A stretch of DNA of 64,000 nucleotides, from assembly GCA_963772675.1 (NCBI GenBank), contig CAVYYF010000005.1:310001-374000 (forward strand). The letters are read 5' to 3'. The notes under the pieces were generated by a model. That model was given only the letters and a program-made list of their open reading frames with translations, was not told the DNA's origin and searched no databases. A program made the position numbers and the translations under genes. Below, piece after piece: positions 58,225 through 64,000 of this stretch (position 1 is its first letter; each line of letters starts with the position of its first letter). This stretch comes from JAKAGZ01 sp963772675. Its GTDB lineage: Bacteria > Bacteroidota > Ignavibacteria > Ignavibacteriales > Ignavibacteriaceae.

Positions 58225-59756
58225 ATGAGCAGCCTTCAGAATAAGAAGATTCATAAACTTGCTAATCATTTTTCATCAAAACTTTCAGCAACCACAAAAG
58301 AAGTGGCAATATTACTTGCCGCCGGTCACGGAAAAAGAATTAAATCCCAGAAGTCAAAAATGCTTCACAAGATTTGGGGCGTGCCGACAGTTCTGAGAGT
58401 ATTCAATGCATGCACGAACGGGATTAAAAAAATAAACACAATTATAGTTGTTGGAATAAAAGCCGAAGATGTAATGGAAGCGGTAGGGGAAAGAAATAAT
58501 ACAAGCTTTGCTTTCCAGGAAAGGCAGGATGGAACAGGGCACGCGGTACAGGTTGCTTTAAAGAAGATACGAAATAAATCATTTGACGGAACTGTGTACG
58601 TGCTACCCGGCGATATGGGACTGCTTGACGAGGCAACGATAAATTCTTTCAGGGAGAATTTTATTAATTCAAACTCTGATATGATGGTGCTTACAGGAAT
58701 TTACGAAGGCGACCCGATGGAGAATTCCTATGGAAGAATAATCCGCGTGAAAGATAAAGATGAATTCGGGATTCCTTCTCTCGACAGGGGAAAAGTTATC
58801 CGCATTATGGAGAATAAAGATATTCATGCGCTGCCAAATGACAGCCCTTACAGGATAAAATACGCCGACCGCACTTATTCATACACAAAAGAAGAACTGA
58901 TTGAGAACAATGAATATAACTCTGGCGTTTACGCGTTTAAATATCTCAGACTGAAAGAGCTTATTAAATTGCTTTCCAGCGATAACGTGCAGAAGGAAAT
59001 TTATATAACCGACCTTATCGAACTGTTTAATAACCATGGTTATTCTGTTCAGGCTGCAAGTCCGAAAAAACAGCACGTTGTAATGGGTTTTAATAATAAG
59101 TCTGTATTGAAGGAAATGGAAGCAATTGCCCGGAAGATATGTTTATGAAAAGCTGAAAGACATAATTGAAATAGAAGACCCGGATGATTTTTTCATTGCG
59201 GATGAAGTTGTGGACAGCATTTTGAAACTGGATAAGAAAAATATTCCTCTTGATATTTCAATCGGCAGGGGAGTTTATATTTCCGCGGGAGTAAAATTAA
59301 ATTATGATATTGAGCTTAAACGCAATGTTAGTGTAATTGGCAGTGTTCATTTCGGAAAGAAGGTGATTGTGTGGGAGAACGTACAGCTATCGACTTTTCC
59401 CGGGCAGACAATTAAGATAGGCAACGACGTTGAAATTTTCTGGGGAGACCAGGTAAAAGGAAATATAAAAATAGGCGACCACTGCAGGATTGAATCCAGC
59501 GTTAATATGACTGGAAGCGATGAATACCCGCTTACGATTGGAAAGAACGTGCTGATAAAAGGAAAGAGCTACCTGCTTGGCTCGCGGATTGGCGATAACG
59601 TAGACATTGAGCACAGCGTGCTGATAAGAAAGAAAATTAAGAAGCGGGGGCAATGTAAGTTTTTACCTTCCTGAAACTGAGGGGATTGAGAACATTTCTG
59701 ATTTGCCCGATGCAGGGGGAGTTAAAAAGAGAAGGACGAGGAAGGGGTATAATTAA
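58225..59756 (+). CDS. GlmU-like bifunctional NTP transferase and beta-helix protein (two frameshifts)
   Basis: About 510 residues when one extra A (59137) and one extra C (59651) are removed. N-terminal nucleotidyltransferase has LAAGHGKRIKSQKSKMLHK near residue 31 and GTGHAVQVALKKI near 104; GDMGLLDEATIN follows. The C-terminal half has left-handed beta-helix hexapeptides (NVSVIGSVHFGKK, ENVQLSTFPGQTIKIGND), and ends in Lys/Arg-rich GGVKKRRTRKGYN. GlmU makes UDP-GlcNAc; whether this one or the 30817 protein does so here is open. Confidence 0.82.
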
Positions 59757-59759
59757 AAT

Positions 59760-60746
59760 ATGTTAGCTGAGCAAATAGTAGTTATTCTTGGTGCGGGCGC
59801 ATCTAAACCTTATGGATTTCCCATAGATTCTGAATTACAAGATAGAATTATTCAAGATTTTAAGTATGATTTTCAATCTCTTCCCTATACAAATATCAGC
59901 CCTAAATCACTAAAATTTGAGCGGGGTAAACGAGAAGGCTTGGCTAGTGATTATATTACGCGCCTGTCTGATTCGAAAGGAATTGCTAGCATAGATAATT
60001 TTATTAATGTTAATGATAAATATGAGCTAATAGGTAAAATTTCAATTCAGTATTATTTGCTTGAATATGAGCGACAATATTTATCTAATAGAAGCTATAG
60101 CGGCATTAATAATTGGTTTGAACTAGTACTTAAGGAACTATTAAAAGATTGTATTGAATATAAAGATCCACAGGCACTTTATGTCGATAATATTACATTT
60201 ATAACATTTAATTATGACAGATTGATTGAATACATTTTCAAAAAAAATTTTGTTAGTTTATTTAAGGATAGTTTAAATGAAAAAAAGAATACAGATTTAA
60301 TAGATTTTTTTAATTATAGAGTTATGCATCTTTATGGGTCTGTTGGTTATCTTCCCAACAAAGCCTTCCCAGACAATTCTAATAAAGTAGAGTTCGGAGA
60401 AAAAATAGACACGTATGAGAAAATCGAAAGTACTGTTAATAACCTAAGACTTATAAAGGATGGAATAGGCGATATTAGTAGGTTAACCAATATTCTTGCA
60501 AGTGCAAAGAAAATATATTTTTTAGGAAATGGTTTTATAAAAAAGAATATGGATGTCTTGGATCTAAATAATAACTTAAATTTTAATGATCCACCTCAAA
60601 TATATGGTACATATTTTCAAAGAGAAGCTGAGGATATAAGTAAATTAAAAAAGAAATATTTCAATTTTAATTTTTCAATACCTGAGCCGCAAATCGAATC
60701 TGTAGATTGTAAGGAATTAATCAGAAAATATTTTGTTACTTTGTAA
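59760..60746 (+). CDS. SIR2-like domain protein
   Basis: 328 residues. N-terminal VVILGAGASKPYGFP (NAD-binding loop), FITFNYDRLIEYIF near residue 150, HLYGSVGYLP near 190 and KKIYFLGNGFIKK near 250. This is the SIR2_2-type pattern found in many bacterial anti-phage NADases. It stands alone, 3 bases after the GlmU-like gene, with lower GC than its neighbours. NADase function is inferred. Confidence 0.75.
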   Translation: MLAEQIVVILGAGASKPYGFPIDSELQDRIIQDFKYDFQSLPYTNISPKSLKFERGKREGLASDYITRLSDSKGIASIDNFINVNDKYELIGKISIQYYLLEYERQYLSNRSYSGINNWFELVLKELLKDCIEYKDPQALYVDNITFITFNYDRLIEYIFKKNFVSLFKDSLNEKKNTDLIDFFNYRVMHLYGSVGYLPNKAFPDNSNKVEFGEKIDTYEKIESTVNNLRLIKDGIGDISRLTNILASAKKIYFLGNGFIKKNMDVLDLNNNLNFNDPPQIYGTYFQREAEDISKLKKKYFNFNFSIPEPQIESVDCKELIRKYFVTL

Positions 60747-60748
60747 AA

Positions 60749-60778
60749 TAAAAAGCCCTTCAAATGAAGGGCTTTTTA
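60749..60778. terminator. Bidirectional terminator after the SIR2-like gene and rpsT fragment
   Basis: AAAAGCCCTTC / GAAGGGCTTTTT stem (60751-60761 and 60766-60776) with a 4-base loop and T run on both strands. Confidence 0.85.
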
Positions 60779-60798
60779 TTTGGTAAGTTAGTTCAAAT

Positions 60799-60861
60799 CT
60801 ATTTTGCGGCAGCTAAGGAATTTAAATGTCTCGTCAATGCTGCTTTTTCCCTGTTGTGCAT
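60799..60861 (-). pseudogene. Duplicated 3' fragment of rpsT (ribosomal protein S20)
   Basis: On the minus strand it encodes MHNREKAALTRHLNSLAAAK and a stop, like the end of S20. Bases 60781-60840 align with 62267-62328 (TGGTAAGTTAGT, then TTTTGCGGCAG, GGAATTTAAATGTCTCGT). The N-terminal 60 residues of S20 are missing, and the terminator that follows it is also similar. Confidence 0.85.
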
Positions 60862-60881
60862 ATTCTTTTTCTTTTAAAAAT

Positions 60882-60911
60882 AAAATCCCCACCAGATGAT
60901 GAGGATTTTTT
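60882..60911 (-). terminator. Terminator of the cupin gene
   Basis: AAAATCC / GGATTTT stem around a partly paired loop, with a T run in the minus-strand direction, about 35 bases after the cupin stop. Confidence 0.65.
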
Positions 60912-60944
60912 AGTAGCTGCACTTTGAATTTTTTATTGTTATGG

Positions 60945-61377
60945 CTATTTGAGCAGAACAGGAACCAAACCGTGACTGGTCATTACCTTTTTTAGTTTTT
61001 CAACATCGGGCGGACCTCCTGCATTTACAATTGCAGCACATTCTTTAAAAAAGTTTGGGCCGAGAAGTGCAGGCGTAATTACCGCCAGGGATTTAGCATT
61101 TTCCGACCCGAAATTATTAAACCCGTGAACTGCTCCGCGGGGTATAAAGCAGGTTTCGCCGGGGCCAATGTTAATTGGTTTACCCTCAACTGTAAAGGTA
61201 ACAACACCTTCCAATCCGTAAATCGTCTCATCATAATGTTCGTGATAATGAGGAAGTGGCACTTTAGCTCCTGCCGGCACACTAAATTCGAACATAGCTA
61301 ACCGAGCCGTTTGTATCTGCTGTTTCCAGCATAAAATCAATTGATACTTGCCCGACTTTGATTGTTTCGCTCTTCAT
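60945..61377 (-). CDS. Cupin domain protein (one frameshift)
   Basis: About 143 residues from the ATG at 61377 once the extra base at 61305 is removed: MKSETIKVGQVSIDFMLE, then RLAMFEFSVPAGAKVPLPH. The cupin core has the metal motif HYHEHYDETIYGLEG and the second motif GPGETCFIPRGAVHGF. Cupins bind metal and act as dioxygenases, isomerases or binding proteins; substrate unknown. Divergent regulator lies upstream. Confidence 0.83.
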
Positions 61378-61462
61378 AACTTTGTTCCTTTAATTTGTTG
61401 TTAATTGTTACCGGACAAGTTAATTGTGTTAAATGACAAAGCCCTTGATTTGAATCAAGAAA

Positions 61463-61966
61463 TCATTTTTGGGCCAATTTATTTCTAATTCGGCTTAATG
61501 TTTCAGGGGTCATTCCTAAATAAGCTGCAATTTGAAATAATGGTAATCGTAGAAGAAGATGATGCTCTTCTTTAAGAAATCTCATATATTTTTCTTCAGG
61601 GGTTTCAATAGTGGCTTCTCCCAATCGTTTTTTCAATACGTAATTTGTCTCTTGCTGCGCCTTAATAAAATACATTGTAAATGGAGCAATATGTGTTACA
61701 GCATATATCCAGTTTTTTTGATTCATTTCTAAAAGATCACTGTCCTCAAGTGCTTGCAGGTTTAATTCTGTGGGTGTATCGTTTAAGAAACTCTGCAGCT
61801 CGCTACACCAACCGCTTTCAATCTTAAAATAAATATTTCTCTCTTCTCCATCTCTATTGATAATATATTGTCGCAGACATCCTTTCACTACGAAATAAAC
61901 CCTTCTCGAAATTTGTCCTGCATTAAACAGATGTTCATTTTTCCTGACGTGAATTTTTTCAAGCAA
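61463..61966 (-). CDS. Crp/Fnr-family transcriptional regulator (5' end probably frameshifted)
   Basis: 167-residue clean ORF. Cyclic-nucleotide-like sensor domain (EHLFNAGQISRRVYFVVKG, then NRDGEERNIYF) and a C-terminal helix-turn-helix with FQIAAYLGMTPETLSRIRNK near 145. Upstream in other frames the sequence LLKELRRVVDFPDKDF fits the expected N-terminus, reaching an ATG at 62057, so the full gene is probably 61463-62057 with two indels. It likely controls the cupin gene, which it precedes. Confidence 0.85.
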   Translation of the reverse strand: MLEKIHVRKNEHLFNAGQISRRVYFVVKGCLRQYIINRDGEERNIYFKIESGWCSELQSFLNDTPTELNLQALEDSDLLEMNQKNWIYAVTHIAPFTMYFIKAQQETNYVLKKRLGEATIETPEEKYMRFLKEEHHLLLRLPLFQIAAYLGMTPETLSRIRNKLAQK

Positions 61967-62235
61967 CGGCGTAAGCTTTAAAAATCTTTATCCGGGAAAT
62001 CGACTACTCGTCTTAATTCTTTAAGGAGTAAAAAATGCTCCGGGGTATGATTTACATTTGATTAGACCGACTTATTGATATAATAATACAAAATATAAAT
62101 CAAATTTCTATTATTAACGGCAGTAAAACAAGTTTATCTTTGACGTTTGAAAGCGAAGAACAACCCAATGTGGAATGTAAATAACTGAATTGTCTGTTCT
62201 AAAATCATATAAGCCGAAATTCCATAATTAAAAAC

Positions 62236-62265
62236 AAAAAAGCCCCGCTAAAAGCGGGGCTTTTT
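62236..62265 (-). terminator. Rho-independent terminator of rpsT
   Basis: AAAAAGCCCCGC / GCGGGGCTTTTT stem with a 5-base loop, 20 bases after the rpsT stop. Its layout matches the terminator beside the duplicated rpsT fragment. Confidence 0.92.
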
Positions 62266-62285
62266 CTTTGGTAAGTTAGTCAATT

Positions 62286-62550
62286 CTATTTTGCGGCAGA
62301 TAAGGAATTTAAATGTCTCGTAAGAGCTGCTTTTTTTCTGGAAGCAGTATTTCTGTGAATCTGTGCCTTTTGCAGCGCTTTTGTCCAGCAGAGCAACAGC
62401 GTCTTTATATAATTTTTCAGCGGTTTCCTTTTCACTTGCTGCCATAGCCTTTTTTACGGTTGTCTTAATTCTTGATGAAGCAATTGTGTTTACCGCTCTT
62501 TTTCTTGCGTTCGTGCGTATTCTTTTCTTTGCTGATTTATGCGAGGCCAT
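62286..62550 (-). CDS. rpsT: 30S ribosomal protein S20 (one frameshift)
   Basis: 87 residues after removing one base at 62361. MASHKSAKKRIRTNARKRA, SSRIKTTVKKA, then DKSAAKGT; the restored frame reads IHRNTASRKKAALTRHLNSL, then SAAK and a stop at 62286. As written the frame runs on to 62248. S20 is a ribosome component that assembles early on 16S rRNA. A frameshift in so important a gene points to sequence error. Bacteroidota promoter and terminator are both in place. Confidence 0.94.
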
Positions 62551-62584
62551 TAAAATCCTTCATTTTGAGTTAAAAAATAGACTT

Positions 62585-62616
62585 CAAATATATAGATTCG
62601 GTGGTTTGATGTCAAA
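62585..62616 (-). promoter_or_regulatory. Bacteroidota-type promoter for rpsT
   Basis: On the minus strand TTTG (plus 62613-62616), a 20-base spacer, then TATATTTG (plus 62585-62592), 35 bases before the rpsT start. Same as the rpmE promoter in both boxes and spacing. Confidence 0.75.
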
Positions 62617-62682
62617 CAATAGTTTGCTAATTTTATAAGCTTATTCCTCTATTATGAACAAAAAAGCTTAATTCTTACCCAA

Positions 62683-63322
62683 ATGCTAAAGGTTAACGAA
62701 ATATACTATTCCATCCAGGGAGAGAGCACGAGCGCCGGGCTGCCGTGTGTATTTGTGAGACTGACCTATTGCAACCTGCGCTGCACCTACTGCGATACCG
62801 AGTACGCTTTTTACGAAGGCAAAGACTATTCAATTGAAGCAATAATCGATGAAGTTAAAAAATACGATTGCAAGCTGGTCGAGGTTACCGGTGGCGAACC
62901 GCTTATGCAGGATGAGATGCCTCAACCTGATGAAAAAATTATGCGACGAAGGATTTGAAGTATTGCTGGAAACCGGTGGAAGTCTGCCGATCAGTGAAGT
63001 GGATAAAAGAGTAAAAATAATAATGGATCTCAAATGTCCTTCAAGTAAAATGATGAAGAAAAATCTTTATGAAAATATAGATCACATAAAATCGAAAGAT
63101 GAAATTAAATTTGTGATTGGTAATCGTGAAGATTACGAATGGACGAAAGAAATTATGGATAAATATAAATTAAATGATAAATGTGAGATTTTATTTTCGG
63201 TTGTCTTTGGTGAACTTGAGCCGTTGACTCTTGTTAACTGGGTACTCGAAGATAGATTGAAAGTCCGGTTCCAGCTTCAGATGCATAAATTCATCTGGGA
63301 TCCGCAGGCGAAGGGAGTTTAA
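62683..63322 (+). CDS. queE: 7-carboxy-7-deazaguanine synthase QueE (one frameshift)
   Basis: About 213 residues. Radical SAM motif CNLRCTYC near residue 30, preceded by YSIQGESTSAGLPCVFVRL, and LVEVTGGEPLMQ near 65. One extra C at 62926-62927 breaks the frame; after it the product reads LMKKLCDEGFEVLLETGG, DLKCPSS and ends FQLQMHKFIWDPQAKGV. Makes the deazaguanine base for queuosine, using the product of QueD, whose gene follows at 63434. Confidence 0.92.
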
Positions 63323-63329
63323 TCGCATT

Positions 63330-63403
63330 GTCATTTCGAATGAGTTCGCGAGTGAGAAATCTTTTTTAGAGAAAGATTTCACTCGATGATCGGGAGAAAT
63401 GAC
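63330..63403. repeat. Palindromic repeat between queE and queD
   Basis: GTCATTTCGAATGAGTTCGC at the left, AGAAATGAC at the right, with AAATCTTT/AAAGATTT in the centre. Same end motifs as the repeat at 22240. Confidence 0.6.
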
Positions 63404-63433
63404 AGGAAAACAAAACACGAAAGTCGGATATTT

Positions 63434-63874
63434 ATGAAAATAGCAAAAGAATTTAACTGGGAAATGGGACACAGGCTTCCCGAGCACTTCGGGAAGTGTA
63501 AGAACATTCACGGTCATTCCTACAAAATGATGGTGGAACTAGATGGCGACGTAAACGATAACGGAATGGTGATGGATTATTACGATCTGAAGAAGATCGT
63601 TAACCCGATTGTTGAAAATCTCGATCACGCTTTTATGGTTTATGAACAAGACGAACTGGTGCTTGAGTTCCTTGAGAAAATAAAGTCCAAGAAAATAATT
63701 GTAAACTTTGAACCAACAGTTGAGAACATAACAAGATATTTTCTTTCAGAAATTAAAAAGCACGATCTTCCGGCAAATATTCATAAAGTAAAAGTAAGGG
63801 TTTGCGAAACTCCTGACGATTATGCGGAAGAGGAGATTGAGCTGTTTGTGAAGAAGGCTAACAGGATTACGTAA
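63434..63874 (+). CDS. queD: 6-carboxy-tetrahydropterin synthase QueD
   Basis: 146 residues from the ATG at 63434, preceded by GTCGGAT; an open frame from 63386 adds 16 residues that come from the repeat. Zinc-site and active-site motifs: MGHRLPEHFGKCKNIHGHSY (catalytic Cys and two His) and MDYYDLKKIV, LDHAFM, then PTVENITRYF and CETPDDYAEEEI. Converts dihydroneopterin triphosphate into the QueE substrate. Confidence 0.95.
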   Translation: MKIAKEFNWEMGHRLPEHFGKCKNIHGHSYKMMVELDGDVNDNGMVMDYYDLKKIVNPIVENLDHAFMVYEQDELVLEFLEKIKSKKIIVNFEPTVENITRYFLSEIKKHDLPANIHKVKVRVCETPDDYAEEEIELFVKKANRIT

Positions 63875-63895
63875 GAATTGCAAATCTTTAGAGTC

Positions 63896-63924
63896 TTACC
63901 CCTGCACCCCTCCGGTGGAGGGGA
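63896..63924. repeat. C-rich palindromic repeat, related to the DUF559-flanking repeats
   Basis: TTACCCCTGCACCCCTCCGG, then TGGAGGGGAAT. Same CCCCTCC/GGAGGGG core as the repeat at 20217. Confidence 0.6.
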
Positions 63925-63936
63925 ATTTTAAAAATT

Positions 63937-64000
63937 ATGTCAAGATTTAAAATTTATTTAGAATATGACGGCGCGCGTTACAGTGGATGGCAGAAACAGA
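63937..64000 (+). CDS. truA: tRNA pseudouridine synthase A, N-terminal fragment
   Basis: The window ends 21 codons into this gene. MSRFKIYLEYDGARYSGWQK matches the start of TruA, which makes pseudouridine at positions 38-40 of tRNAs. Together with queE and queD it forms a tRNA-modification group. Confidence 0.9.
   Translation, partial: MSRFKIYLEYDGARYSGWQKQ

Overview
The window looks like a contig from an AT-rich member of the Bacteroidota/Chlorobi (FCB) group, most probably an Ignavibacteria-like organism. The reasons are: a type IX secretion C-terminal sorting domain with the YPNPFNPTT motif; Bacteroidota-style promoters (TTTG, 20-nt spacer, TATATTTG) in front of rpmE and rpsT; a GlmU-like putative sugar nucleotidyltransferase of the type common in these phyla; and many small lipoprotein and outer-membrane genes. 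No rRNA, tRNA or CRISPR array was found.

Layout. 1-12.6 kb is mostly core: the end of gcvT, comB, ftsK, a Kir-type potassium channel, a LolA-like carrier, a YbhN-type membrane protein, an outer-membrane barrel, uppP, a lipoprotein cyclophilin, an NSS transporter with its tiny MetS-like subunit, holA, and an ECF sigma/anti-sigma pair. 12.7-15.9 kb is a REP patch with one RAYT transposase and several small genes on the minus strand. 16.0-19.2 kb is an AT-rich cassette with a PD-(D/E)XK-like protein, a Ser/Thr kinase, an unrecognised 378-residue protein and a frameshifted PUA/SRA-like HNH endonuclease; it looks like a defence module. 19.3-24.4 kb holds a dienelactone hydrolase, a DUF559 nuclease gene inside inverted repeats, an AraC regulator and several small membrane proteins. 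24.5-30.7 kb has rpmE (with an in-frame stop) and a complete but heavily frameshifted RND efflux operon.

30.8-43.0 kb is again core: a GlmU-like protein, rsmB, a RodZ-like protein, ligA, a glycosyltransferase-like protein, a STAS protein, two sodium:solute symporters, a YCF48-type propeller and a CDF-like protein. 43.0-49.6 kb, on the minus strand, is a surface-protein locus with a partial tandem duplication: two paralogous lipoproteins with near-identical leaders that carry a G9 tract, a secreted protein and a beta-helix protein with a T9SS tail. 49.8-59.8 kb holds pgpH-like, xerD-like, M50 peptidase, lipoprotein, msbA-like, O-antigen ligase-like, outer-membrane protein and a second GlmU-like gene. 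59.8-64 kb has a SIR2-like gene, a duplicated 3' end of rpsT, a cupin, a Crp/Fnr regulator, rpsT, queE, queD and the start of truA.

A general caution: more than 25 single-base frame changes were found, mostly +1 insertions and very often an extra A. They occur even in rpsT, and the sequence on both sides keeps all family motifs. They cluster in the RND operon (25.1-29.4 kb). Sequence error is the simplest explanation, so broken genes are annotated as full-length genes with frameshifts unless there is a real truncation.
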